The notes beneath the pieces were generated by a model that was not told the origin of the DNA, did no database searches, and was given only the letters and a program-made list of their open reading frames with translations. A DNA stretch of 64,000 nucleotides from Parelaphostrongylus tenuis (taxonomy: Eukaryota; Nematoda; Chromadorea; Rhabditida; Metastrongylidae), in contig JAHQIW010003685.1 in NCBI GenBank assembly GCA_019055375.1, forward strand, positions 89,501 to 153,500, given 5' to 3'. Positions 22,846-34,009 of the stretch are shown one piece after another. The position numbers and the translations under genes were made by a program. Position 1 is the stretch's first letter; every line of letters begins with the position of its first letter.

Positions 22846-25800
22846 TCACGGACCTCCGTCTTTGAAGGATCCCGCCCGGTTAGTCGCGAGGTCACGTGGC
22901 GCGTCCCAGGTGGTGGATAGGGGAATAAAACGCGAACCAAAAGCGACCGTGTGCTTTCCAGAGACGCAGGTGGATTCAGGGGTCGAGCTCCCTGCTTCTG
23001 CAGCGCCGACTTGACAAAAACTCTATTTCTACGAGCCAAGTAGGCCAAAAGCCTGCAATCAAGCGGCTGGGAAGTACATGGGAGGCGGTTAGGAGTCGCC
23101 TTCAACAAATAAGCTCCTCCCGCTCCTCCGAGACTGGCAAGCTACTCGTGAGTACCCAGCTCCCACGTTTAGAGCCTGGCCTGCTATACGTTGGGTATCA
23201 AAATGCCAAAAACAGCAACAAATATGGGCCTCATTCCCCTGACCCCGAAAGGTCCCTAGTACGGCAGCGCCAGGTAGGACGAGTACGGAGAGGCTGCTAA
23301 AATCTGAGGGCCTAACTAGGCTGCCAAGATCGAAACGGAATAAAATGACGATCTGTACCTACAACGCAAGAACCCTTGCTCACCAATCCGCTATAGAAGA
23401 TTTATTGATTCAAGCAAGAAGAATAAGGTACGACGTCATTGGCCTGGCTGAGACGAGAAGGCGCCATCCTTTTCACGCTGCTTATGACACCGGAGAAGAA
23501 CTGTTCCTTGGTACATGCGATCGCAGAGGTGTCGGCGGCGTTGGCGTCCTCGTCAAATCGAATTTGACCGTGAACACTGATTCGTTCGAACAACAAACAA
23601 CCCGTATCGGACAATTACGGTTGAAACGATGTGGTTCTATGCCAGCTTTGACCATCTTCGTTGCTTACGCACCAACATCAAGCTATGACGAAGACGAAGT
23701 CGAAGCGTTCTATAAGGACCTCGGAAAAATTCTTCAGAGAAGATCATACATTCTTCAAGGTCATTGTCGGAGATTTCAACGCAAAAATTGGACCTAGAAA
23801 AACGTCTGAAGAACGTCACATAGGGACCCACGGACTGGAATGGAATGAACAGGGTGAGAGGCTATCTGAGTTTATCATGGCGACCCAAACCATCCATGGT
23901 AACTCGCAATTCCAAAAGCCTCTTTCTCAGCGATGGACGTGGGAGTCTCCCAATGGAGAGTACCATAACGAAATAGATCACATCATAGTAAATCGAAGAT
24001 TTTGCCTGACCGACGTCGCTGTTGTCCCTAAGTTCTACACGGGATCAGACCATCGTCTCCTTCGCGCAACGTTCCGATTTTCGAGGAGAGGAGAGAAAGC
24101 CGCTAACAAACAACAAGGTCTCATAACTACCATAAACTGGGATATATTCAAATCAATAGTCGGCTCTTGGAAAGCTACCGTTGTCGACAACACAGACGAA
24201 GAATACGACCGGTTCGTTGATTATCTTCACGTTAGCGCCATAAAAGCCAAGAGTCCTAGGGTCACGAAGACACGCTTGTCTCCGCAGACACTCGAACTGA
24301 TACGTCAACGTGGAATCGCACGAGCTGCAGGCAACCGAAACCTTACGTCCGAACTTGCGAAACGCTGCAGAGAAGCGATAAAAGAAGACCTCAAGGAGAG
24401 AAGAGCAGCAGTTATGGCAGAAGCTGCAGAAGCTGGGAAGAGCATTCGCAAAGCCCAGCGAGGCTTCGCCAACTATAAGACCAAGATGACTGCATTCCGA
24501 TACCCTGACGGGACACTTACAGCTTCGAGAAGGGCTATGGAGAAAATCATCTACCAATACTACTCGGATCTCTTCGCTAGCCATGTCCTCTTACCGTCAT
24601 AAAATTGAAAGAGGACGAACATGCCGTTCCACCGGTCCTCCCTTCCGAAATCCTACATGCTATGTCGTCGGTGAAGAATAGAACAACACCTGGTCCAGAA
24701 CATCTGAAGAATCTGCCGCCAGTTCTCATCAACACCCTGGCTCGGCTCTTCACTCGCTACTTGTCAGAATGCAAGGTCCCTATTCAGTGGAAAACCAGCA
24801 AGACCGTATTGTTCTTCAAAAAGGGAGACCTTCACGACATAGGCAATTATCGCCCAATCTGCTTGCTGTCCGTTGTCTGTAAACTCTTTACTCGAGTCAT
24901 CCTAAACAGGATTGACAGAACACTGGACGAAGGACAGCCATGCGAACCAGCAGGGTTCCGAAAAGGATTTAGTACCATGGACCGCATTCACACGATTACA
25001 AGACTCATTGAAGTTTCTCGAGAGTACAAACAACCACTCTGTCTCACTTTCATCGATCTCAAGAAAGCCTTCGATTCACTGGAAACAGAAGCGGTTATAG
25101 AGGCTCTGGATAACCAGGGCGTCCCTACTCGGTTCATAATGGTCGTTCGTGAGCTTTATAAAGATTTCACGACCAATATATCTCCATTCTACAACAATAT
25201 CACCATTGGCGTAAGAAGAGGGGTTCGACAAGGCGATACAATTTCGCCAAAACTATTCACTGCCACCCTACAAAACGTCATGCGAACATTAGAATGGGAC
25301 GAAATGGAAGTGAAAATTGACGGTCGACAATGGAACCATCTTCGCTTTGCTGACGATATCGTTCTCATAACACCAAACATCAGCCAAGCGGAACGAATGT
25401 TGACCGATTTCGATAACGCTTGTGGAAAGATTGGTTTTCAACTAAATCTAACGAAAACAATGTTCATGAGGAATGGATGAGTTTCGAATGCCCCATTCAC
25501 CTCAACGGAACGACAATTTCCGAATGCTCCAGGTACTCTATCTATGTCGTGAAATCAACATGATGAACGACCTAGCTCCAGAGTTGAGCAGGAGGAAACG
25601 AGCGGCTTGGGGAACGTCTAAGAGCATCGAAGATGTAGTGAAGAGGGCAAAAAACATCCGACTCCGTGTCCACCTTTTCGACTCGACAATAATCCCTGCC
25701 CCAACGTATGCAGCAGGAACCTGATCGCTACGTAATCAGGATGAAAGATCACTTGGAGTTATCGAACGCGCAGTCGAAAGGTCGATGCTAGAAGTTTCCC

Positions 25801-26180
25801 GTATCTCGCAAATGAGAGAAAGGATCCGAAGTTTTGCGACGTAAATCAACGATCGAAAATTAGAGCCGCCGTTCTACACGCCAGGATATTGAAGATAAGG
25901 TGGGCCGGACACGTGGTGCGCTTCAGCGACATCCGATGGACGAGAGCCGTTACCGACTGGATTCCTCGGGACGTCAAGCGCTTTAAAGGAAGACCATTGA
26001 CCTGTTGGTTCGATTTCTTCACGAAAGCGATAGAAGAAGATATGATGCTCAGCGAATCCCTAGAGCGAGGAGGACCCACTGGGCTACTCTTACATGCGAT
26101 AGGGAAAAATAGAAGAATTGCTGGTACCCGCTCGAGTCACTCGACGATCAAGGGAAGGACAGGTGACAGGTGACAGATGA
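22846..26180 (+). mobile_element. RTE-type non-LTR retrotransposon, full-length but broken (copy A)
   Basis: The left end (ACGGACCTCCGTCTTTGAAGG) and 5' leader match copy B at 47204. The body runs through endonuclease and reverse transcriptase to a 3' end of short repeats (GGACAGGTGACAGGTGACAG). There is no poly-A tail, as usual for RTE elements. Over most of its length it is very similar to copy B, so both come from a recently active family. No clear target-site duplication is visible. Its right end abuts CAP unit 1. Confidence 0.9.
23345..26173 (+). pseudogene. RTE polyprotein (APE endonuclease + reverse transcriptase), copy A
   Basis: N-terminal APE-type endonuclease: VIGLAETRRRHP (catalytic Glu), then after a frameshift near 23740 VGDFNAKIGP and GSDHRLLRA. 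Reverse transcriptase: FIDLKKAFDSLE (motif A), RRGVRQGDTISP (motif B) and FADDIVLI (motif C, codons 25345-25356). The C-terminal part has RWTRAVTDWIPRDVKR. Damage relative to copy B: a frameshift near 23740, a 1-base deletion creating a stop at about 24600, a 15-base in-frame deletion near 24696, TGG to TGA at about 25478, and further indels after 25490. It cannot make a full protein. Role when intact: target-primed reverse transcription. Confidence 0.9.
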
Positions 26181-26476
26181 CTTGATATGAAGCTCGCGTG
26201 TGGTCGGTATATCCTCTTCAGAACTGATGACTAGCCTTTGCACAACTTCGGCTTCTGAAGTACGCGGAGTACTCCATGCCACCAATGAATTAAAACATCT
26301 TTTAATTAGCACACTTCCTTACATGGTAAAGTTCGCCGGCTATTGTCAGACTCTGTGATTGATGAACCTTACTTGAATTAGAATATGAACCATAAATAAG
26401 ATGTCATGATAGTTATAATACTAAGATATGGTTCCTTTGTATTTATTCCTGGATATTTAGAATCTATTCCGAAGGC

Positions 26477-26746
26477 TTAGACGTTTTCGCGCAAACTTTT
26501 TCGGCTCTGCCCTTTAATTTTTACTATTTTCTTAAAATTGCCACCGTTGTTTTTGCGCCCTATGTGTACATAGAAGTGCACTTGTACGGCTTTCAACTTT
26601 CTATCTACGTGCTCTTTTATGTTCACAAAAAGTGGTCTACTTGTTTCTACTATACATTTCACCACATGTTTCACGAGAGATGAAGTGTTAGTAACTAAAC
26701 TTGCACAGTCTCCATCTATACTGTTAGGACAAATCGCGCAATCCTC
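26477..26746 (-). CDS. Hypothetical exon downstream of CAP copy 1
   Basis: A minus-strand frame stays open for about 88 codons, from DCAICPNSIDGDCASLVT to ...GQSRKSLRENV and a stop. The other two units have homologous sequence in the same place. Unit 2 reads ICLNGRDEDCVSLVT and later QVHFYVNIRHSESGD, interrupted by one stop. Unit 3 reads HLVKDINGTGGQFHALIREH in a shifted frame. Retention of the frame between diverged copies suggests a real ancestral exon. Only unit 1 is still open here. The cysteine-spaced, beta-rich look could fit a small secreted domain, but I do not recognise the family. Whether it belongs to the CAP gene or to a separate gene is unclear. Confidence 0.35.
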   Translation of the reverse strand, partial: EDCAICPNSIDGDCASLVTNTSSLVKHVVKCIVETSRPLFVNIKEHVDRKLKAVQVHFYVHIGRKNNGGNFKKIVKIKGQSRKSLRENV

Positions 26747-26839
26747 TTTTTAGAAAAGAAACATCTTCTAGGTGATGGTCGACATAATGAGTGACGTATC
26801 TAGGGTTTAAATTCAATGACTAAGCTATGGTACAGGCTT

Positions 26840-27135
26840 TATGTGTAGGAAGGTAACCTGTAGCCCTAAACGTGCTACTTCTGATGATGTAAAGTGGTGT
26901 GCAAAAACGTTTACGTCAGCTGGGACTTGGAACCAGACTTCACTCTTTCCAGGAGCGTGTGCTGGACTGTTACACTACCGTCGCTCGTTTTACAAACCTC
27001 TCTTTCTACTCTACAACGTGTTATCTGTCAACACAGCCAACCGTCTGCGGTTTGGCGTGGGCAGTCACTATCGACATTGAACCCACTTATGTTGGCAGAT
27101 ATTGAGTTTCAATAATCAATCAAAATCATTTTATT
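26840..27135 (-). repeat. tRNA-like repeat, diverged copy
   Basis: The minus strand aligns with the repeat in the inverted-repeat arms (42.4-42.7 and 59.5-59.7 kb). It has ACGAGCGACGGTAGTGTAAC, then a degraded tRNA-like head ending in GGTTCCAAGTCCC, GTTTTTGCACACC, and GACCGCC or GACCGTC further on. Homology extends on both sides of the tRNA-like part. Confidence 0.5.
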
Positions 27136-27364
27136 TGACCGCCTATTGCGGTGTTATCCGCTTCTAATCTTAAGTGCACCCTCCTCATAAGTGAGCAATG
27201 AGTCAAAAATGAGGCATTTTCAATTCGTTTTCTTCTCTCCGCACAATGTTCGTCGATGGCGATGGTTTGATAAATCCCTTTATTGCCTTATATTGATACG
27301 CTCACAAACATGCATAACAGTGGTTGCTAATTGGCTGATTCGGTTCGATGCAGAGCGCTTCGTC

Positions 27365-28790
27365 TTTATTACATTTGCATCCAAGGCACTTATAATCTTA
27401 GTCAGTTTTTACACGGCTCTCCTGGGTGTGTATTGTTCATCCTCACAAATCACCACTGAAATATTTCAGTTGAGCATTCTATCGCAGATTAGTTTAGAAA
27501 AGCAGGTATAACCTACGGAGGCCAGTATTGGCAGACGACGATTACGCTTCTCTTTAGGCACTTTGTGACACCACAGCCAATTTGTGTGAACTGTCATGCA
27601 CCACCTTTCAATGAATTGTCAGCGTAGGGTTATGAAAATGACATACAGAGAGCCTAGTAACCAACCCTAATTGAGCGATCATAATCTTCGTCTGTGATTT
27701 TGTTACTTGGTTACATTCCGGTTTTTTTCAACTGACCAAAGCAAGAAGAAACGGCCTTAACAAAGTCAACCGTTTTGAATACTTACGCTTTCATTAACTT
27801 CGCTAAGCTGCTTCAGAAAAAGAGTTGTGGTGTTAATTTCGATTACAAAATGTAGCACATGAAATATTAACTCACTGATGTAGTCCACACCGTAAGATTT
27901 CCTTCATGTGAAGAAGTTGCCCACATGGTTTCTCCATTTGTATCCGTGCTGTGTTCAAATTCGCATTTATTCGCATGCTTTGCGGCGCTTTCCTCCACTT
28001 TGCAATCTAAACTGACAACAATATAAACCGCTGGCTGAAGTTATCATGGAAAAAAGCTTAAAACCAAAGTTATCCCGTGATTTTGACCATTTTCAGCATA
28101 GGTGCCGCCTTTGGTGATTGGCACCGATGGGCTTTTCAGCTGAACCTTTGGCCGTCAATGATGTACAGCACAAGAAAAAATTGCTGAAAAGGAAAAAAAT
28201 TTGTTAGAATTCGTAACAACTGCTTCGAACTCAGTAAATTTAAGAACTTTTCGGAGAAACTGCAATTCATTTTTGGCATTCATCTTGTGCATTACTTCAC
28301 TCTATTATGTTCTTTCAAAAAGCTTTTCTAAGCTCGTCATTCATTCCGTCGTTCAGCTTACATTTGTCTGAAAAGCTCGGTTACTACGACAAACAATCGA
28401 TTAAGCAAAATTTTCTTAATATGAAGTGACGTCTCTATAAATGTGAAAATGATTGGAACCTGTTTTTGGTTAATAGGACCGCTCGTCGTTGACTGTAGGG
28501 AAGCGCTCATCGTGTTGGTTGAGGTCTCACTAGTGTTGAACCCTGGAAAGGCAAGAGTTGTTTTGCGTCCATTTCTGCCTTTCAGCGAAATGCGTCTGAT
28601 AGGAGCTGAAACAGCACTATGAGAGTGTTTTGAAGCAGTGAAGAGCGTAGATAATGCGACATTAGTATCGAACAGCGTGATACATTCGTGGAATACTCTA
28701 TTATTCGTTGATTCTTCCTAGTACTTTGAACAATCACCTAAGTAAAAGACTTACCAGTACGAACACAATAGTCAATATTATGGCCGACAT
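27365..28790 (-). pseudogene. CAP-domain (ASP-like) gene copy 1, pseudogene
   Basis: Same exon plan as the intact gene at 61333-62675. Exon 1 (28755-28790) encodes the signal-peptide start MSAIILTIVFVL with a good GTAAGT donor. Exon 3 (near 28360) reads KCKLNDGMNDELRKAF and shifts frame at a short T run. The exon near 28000 reads DCKVEESAAKHANKCEFEHS and TNGETMWATSSHEGNLTVW, a well-preserved CAP core that even keeps the EHS histidine lost in copy 3. A later exon reads IGCGVTKCLKRSVIVVCQYW. Breaks: a stop in exon 2, a frameshift in exons 3 and 4, a stop after KKTGM in exon 6 and a stop early in the last exon. Likely product before decay: a secreted SCP/TAPS protein. Confidence 0.85.
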
Positions 28791-30354
28791 TGAACACTCA
28801 TGAAGACGTGGTAGTACCGCTGCTTTAGTATTATTTCAAGTAGCTGATCAAAAGTAAACACTCATTTTCGAAATGCACCGATAAACTAGACGGATACTTG
28901 ATCAACAGTTCGCATTATAGAACTCAATTATTAAATTCAAAACATTCATTTGATTTTTAATGGTTAGATTCATCCAGTAAACATCTCTCTTAGTGGAAAT
29001 GAAGGCGCATATCGCCATTTTACGATAGTACTGAGAGTATTTAATAGTATCTCTTAAACTACATCGAAAACTGGACTACCGCATTTGAGCAGTTCAGCTT
29101 GTCGTTAGGAATTTCATCTATTCGATGAATGTAAAACCTTGATTACTTGGTTTCTATCCACATAAGTTTAGATACGAGAGGAACTTTATGCCCAAAGTTC
29201 TTTATCACAAACTCGAACTGTAACTACATAAATGCGGAACTGCCACACACCATCATGAACGCCCACGACACTGAAACATTGGATTTCAAGTCTTACCAAT
29301 ATCTCAAAATTCTTGTGGTCTCACTCTGCATTAATCCCTGTCGCTAACATTATAAATCAGAAGTGAACAAAAAAAGTTAAACTATCAGGTTACAGAAATT
29401 GACGTTTTGCTCGAGAAAATGTTATTTGCACATGCATTCACGCAAATTTAAACTCATCAGAAAGTTGGTTCTCCTGAACATCGAACAATATCATTTGTCT
29501 GCACAACCTCCAGAATATAACTGTGGGGAAGCAATTCGTCTGCTACTCTAAAATCCACTACAAATTTGATCTCACCCCGCTTCCACGGCTTATCAACAAA
29601 TTTGCAAGGCGTATGACGACGAATTTTGCGATGTCTGTAGAGCTCATTGTTGGATTAAGGCATTTCGTGAGGAAGGAGACCAGCTGATCGAAAAACCAAT
29701 AAAGGGAAGTCCGAGAGAAGTTGATCGACAAGCAGTCGTCAAATCCATCGATGAGCTGCCGGATTTTAGCTAACGAGTTTCATTGTAATCCAAAGACGTT
29801 ATGACGCACTCTTCAGGCCACCGGCAAGCAATGCTTGATGTGGAAGAAGACTACTTCAACTATAATTTGTATCTTGATTGAGTTTGGTTGGTGAACAAAT
29901 AAGCTCTTTCCATGCATTTTGAAAATATGCCGAAACTTATCTTACAAGCAATCAAGCTCAATTCTATCACCGCGCATTAACCTCTAGAACAAATTGAAAT
30001 CATGGTCTAATAAACTCTATGAAACCTTGGGTGTAGAAGCAACGATGGTGACATAGTTTGACTATTGATTACCGCTTTACTATAGAATGATTGATATCTA
30101 TCTTAGTTCTTTCTTAAACTTTCTCTGATTGTCGTGTTTCCGATAAGTGTTTATTATGAATGACGTCTTGGGACCATAATTTTTTTTGCGTCGCTGGAAA
30201 AAGTAGGCTAACCACAGGGTGCGAAGAAACTTCTGATACTTTTTTTGAGATATTTAAAAGCTAAAAAAAAACACTATATAAACTAACAAATTCATTCAGT
30301 TGAAGGTATAATTATATTTACCAAATCAGCAATTATAACGATAAGCGCAAGATT

Positions 30355-31333
30355 TTACAACAAATTCTCAAAATGGCCTCCTTTTACCTCTGTACATTTG
30401 CAAAGTCGTTTGCGAAAATTTCCAGCAATGCTCGCACACGTTTCCACACTAATTTCGTCCCAAACGCATATCAAAGCCGATTTAGGCGCGTCTACCGCAG
30501 TGTGATAAGTAGCTGGGACTTCTTCCTTCAGCATGCACCACACGGGGTAGTCCACTGGGTTAAAATCCGGCAAGTTTGAAGGCCATATGTCGCTGTCCCA
30601 AAAGCCGGGAAACTTTTTTTTGTAGATGGTAATCGTTGAACGGTTCGATTGTGCAAGAGCCCAGTCAGCTGAAGCGTAAATTCGCCAAAGTGTTGAGTAT
30701 CCAAGGCTCCACTTCGCCCCCAAAACTTGCTGCTGATAGCTGGCAACGTTGATTTCGAGATGTCTGTTGATTAAGACCAACGGCGTCGTTCCGAGTGGTG
30801 CAAGTGCCGGACCATACAGAAGTCGGAAAATAGCTGCGACATATGGCTTTTGCTACTGACTTCTGCTGACCCTGCTTGAGAGTTTACGTCGATTCTGACG
30901 AATGTGCAATGGTTCAAGCGTAATTTCTCTTCATCCGTGAAAAGCACTTTCGACAAAAGAGCAGCAGCTCTCAAACGGAACATTCGACAAGCCTTTGGAA
31001 ACCATTCTCCTTTCATCTTTTGTCCAGAGATTTATCACAAGCGATCTTGTGAGTGCGCAGCTTCAGCTTGTTTTTGACAATGTTTCGGACGCTCCACTCG
31101 CTAATCCCAAGCTACCCGGGCCATTTTGCGCGTCGACCGCTCCGGATTTCGTTGAATTTGGCAGCGACCTTGTGAATGTTTTTCGGAGTAGACGAGGTGG
31201 TTGGACGATTTTTTCGAGGACGGTCCCCAATCCCACCAGTTTCTCCGAAGCGTTTTACTGCTCTGTTACACTTGATTTTTAGAAACGAATTGTTTATAAC
31301 AATATCGGCCGTTTTCGTCCAAGTCTTGTGCAA
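30355..31333 (-). pseudogene. Tc1/mariner-superfamily transposase remnant
   Basis: Minus-strand pieces in order: RFGETGGIGDRPRKNRPTT (N-terminal HTH and linker), LLSKVLFTDEEKLRLNH (first catalytic Asp region, FTDEK in relatives), then a long C-terminal frame with SNLPDFNPVDYPVW (PPNSPDLNPMDYSVW in related nematode elements) and ISVETCASIAGNFRKRL. Frames change between pieces, so it is dead. It differs from the mariner in the surrounding arms and from the mariners at 16.3 and 46.3 kb, so it is a separate lineage. Confidence 0.85.
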
Positions 31334-31389
31334 CTACTGCGATACGTTGAATTTCACGGACCAAAAAAATATAAAATTACCAAAGCTTT

Positions 31390-31825
31390 TTCCGCAAGCT
31401 CTATACCCTTCGTCTTTCAGTCTTTTAGCCAAACCTCGCGGAAGCCCCTACCATCCCTATAAAGAAGTAGCGAATACGAATGATTTACACTGAAAGTCAA
31501 GTGAAATTATCACCGAATTTACAGTGGTTGTACACTCGATTGCTCTTTGGCTGGTATTTTTGCAAAATTACTCCTTTATTTCGAGTGCTTTATTGAGACC
31601 ATTCATGGGAAGAGTAGGGGATCCCGAGAGGAATGGCTAAAAGAGTAAAAGACGAAGGGTTCTGCCCGATGACGAGACTTTAAGGTCGAAACAGGTATAT
31701 CGGGCTGTACAAGAGCCCATTAACAGACTACATGACATATACATGTTGGCTCGAACAATAATCATGAGATGCATTGAAATTTGAGCGTGATCTTAATGCT
31801 CGCAATAAAGGTATAATACCACAAA
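31390..31825. repeat. MITE-like repeat copy (inverted halves)
   Basis: Contains the family phrases in both orientations: left half GTCAAGTGAAATTATCACCGAATTTAC, CTCGATTGCTCTTTGGCTGG; right half GACGAGACTTTAAGGTCGAAAC, GGGCTGTACAAGAGCCCATTA, ATGTTGGCTCGAACAATAAT. It lies between the Tc1-like remnant and the right mariner arm. Confidence 0.7.
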
Positions 31826-32722
31826 GATATAAGTGTCTCAGCAAGCAGCCTCCGTTTATAGAGGCCTTGAAGTTGCCAACCACTGCGATCTGATTTCGTC
31901 ACGACGATCTCCGATGTAGGACTCCAGGACTATCGCATTCATCAAACATCCGAATTTTGCAGTGGTTTCTTGAAGAACTGAAGTTTATATAGTGTTTTTT
32001 TTTAGCTTTTAAATATCTCAAAAAAGTATCAGAAGTTTCTTCGCACCTTGTGAACAGCCTACTTTTTTCCAGCGACGCAAAGAAAATATGGTCCCAAGAC
32101 GTCATTCATAATAAACACTTATCGGAAACACGACAATCAGAGAAAGTTTAAGAAAGAACTAAGATAGATATCAATCATTCTATAGTAAAGCGGTAATCAA
32201 TAGTCAAAACTATGTCACCATCGTTGCTTCTACACCCAAGGTTTCATAGAGTTTATTAGAGCATGATTTCAATTTGTTCTAGGGGTTAATGCGCGGTGAT
32301 AGAATTTAGCTTGATTGATTGTAAGATAAGTTTCGGCATATTTTCAAAATGCATGGAAAGAGCTTATTTGTTCACCAACCAAACTCAATCAAGATACAAA
32401 TTTATAGTTGAAGTAGTCTTCTTCCACATCAAGCATTGCTTGCCGGTCGCCTGAAGAGTGCGCCATAACGTCATTGGATTACAATGAAACTCGTTAGCTA
32501 AAATCCGGCAGCTCATCGATGGATTTGACGACTGCTTGTCGATCAACTTCTCTCGGACTTCCCTTTATTGGTTTTTCGATCAGCTGGTCTCCTTCCTCAC
32601 GAAATGCCTTAATCCAACAATGAGCTCTACAGACATCGCAAGATTCGTCGTCATACGCCTTGCAAATTTGTTGATAAGCCGTGGAAGCGGGGTGAGACCA
32701 AATTTGTAGTGGATTTAGAGTA

Positions 32723-34003
32723 AGTCTGCTTGCTGTCCGTGGTCTATAAACCCTTCACTCGAGTTATCCCAAACAGGATTGATAGAACACTTGGTGAAGG
32801 ACAGCGGGGCGAAGAAGCACGGTACCGAAAAGGATTTGGCACCACAGATCACATCCACACGATCACGCAACTCATCGAAGCTTCGCGAAAGTATAAAACA
32901 TCGCTACGTCTCACTTTCATCGATTTGAAGAAAGCCTCTCATTTAGTGGAAACGGAAGCGGTTATGGTACCAGGGCGACCCTACTCAGTATATAATGGTT
33001 CTTCGTGAGCTGTATAAAGATTTCAGGACCAAAATATCTCCACTCTACAACAATATCATCATCGACGTAAGAAGGGGGTTCGACAAAGCGATACAATTTT
33101 GTCAAAATTATTTACTGCCATCCTCCAAAATGTCATGCGAACATTAGAAATGGGACGATATGGGAGTGAAACTTGACGGTGGACAATTAAACCATCTTCG
33201 CTTTGCTGATGATATCGTCTTCACAACACCAAGGATCAGCCACACGGAACGAATGTTGACCGATTTCAAAAACGCCTGTGGAAAGATTGATCTTCAAGTA
33301 AATTTACCGAAAACCAGTCCATGAGGAACAGATGGGTTTTGAATGCCACATTCACGCTCAACGGAACGAACATCTCCGAATGCTCCACTCACGTCTATCC
33401 ACGACGTGAAATCAACATGACGAACGCTCAACTCCAGAGTTGAGCAAGAGGAAACAATCGGCTTGGGGAGCGTTCAAGAGAATCGATGATGCAGTGAAGA
33501 TGACAAAGAACATCCGACTCCGTGCCCACCTTTTCGACTCGACGATTATCCCTGCTCCAACGTCTGCGCAGAAACGTGGTCATTACGTAAGCAAGATAAA
33601 AGATCACTTGGCGTTACTGAACGCGCACTTGAAAGGTCGATGCTAGGATTATCCCGTACAAACGAGAGAAATGATCCGAAGTTCTGACCTAAGTCAAGAT
33701 CGTAGATTAAAGGCGCCGTTCTACACGCTAGGATATTGTGAACAAGGTGGGACGGACACGTGATGCCCTTTAGCGACAACCGATGTATGAGAGCCGTTAG
33801 CGACTGGATTACTAGGAATATCAAGCGCTCTACAGGAAGACCACCGACCCGATGCTTCGATATCTTCACGAAAGGCAAAGAAGAAAGATATGAAGAGCAG
33901 CGATGCACGCGATGGGCAAATATGGAAGTGTTTCTGGTGCCCGCTCAAGTCACTCGACGATCAACGGGACGACAGTTGATACAGGTGATGTTCGTAGACA
34001 TTC
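32723..34003 (+). pseudogene. 5'-truncated RTE retrotransposon (copy C)
   Basis: Begins abruptly inside the RT domain (CLLSVVYKPFTRVI) exactly where the mariner arm ends. It continues through FIDLKKASHLVE (motif A), RRGFDKAIQF in place of RRGVRQGDTISP, FADDIVFTT (motif C, codons 33202-33213) and the C-terminal RAVSDWITRNIKRSTGRPP, to a 3' end GACAGTTGATACAGGTGATG. Frameshifts occur near 33008, 33080 and 33320. 5' truncation is typical of abortive target-primed reverse transcription, but here the truncation point coincides with another element's end, so a recombination junction is also possible. Confidence 0.87.
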
Positions 34004-34009
34004 GTTAGA

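Larger units (their letters stand above)
26190..29350 (-). repeat. CAP duplication unit 1
   Basis: About 3 kb that aligns, element by element and in the same order, with 34010-37315 and 60110-63300. Each unit holds, on the minus strand, an upstream coding-like fragment, a CAP gene and a downstream cysteine-bearing open frame. Unit 1 is the most diverged of the three. Its left edge was cut by or abuts RTE copy A. Confidence 0.75.
29544..32722. mobile_element. Inverted mariner pair (fold-back structure) with nested elements
   Basis: 29544-30286 and 31981-32722 are inverted copies, nearly identical apart from scattered substitutions and 1-base indels. Each arm contains the N-terminal half of a mariner transposase. 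The left arm, plus strand, reads HCWIKAFREEGDQLIEKP and EVDRQAVVKSIDELPDF; the right arm keeps CNPMTLWRTLQATGKQC. Each also carries what looks like a 5' terminal region. Between the arms lie a Tc1-like transposase remnant (30355-31333) and a MITE-like repeat (31390-31825). The right arm joins directly to 5'-truncated RTE copy C. Either two truncated mariners inserted head to head, or a fold-back element formed by inverted duplication. Confidence 0.75.

Noticed and set aside
24153..24584. 143-codon minus-strand frame
   Set aside because: Shadow of the RTE coding strand; the same happens at 48626-48948.
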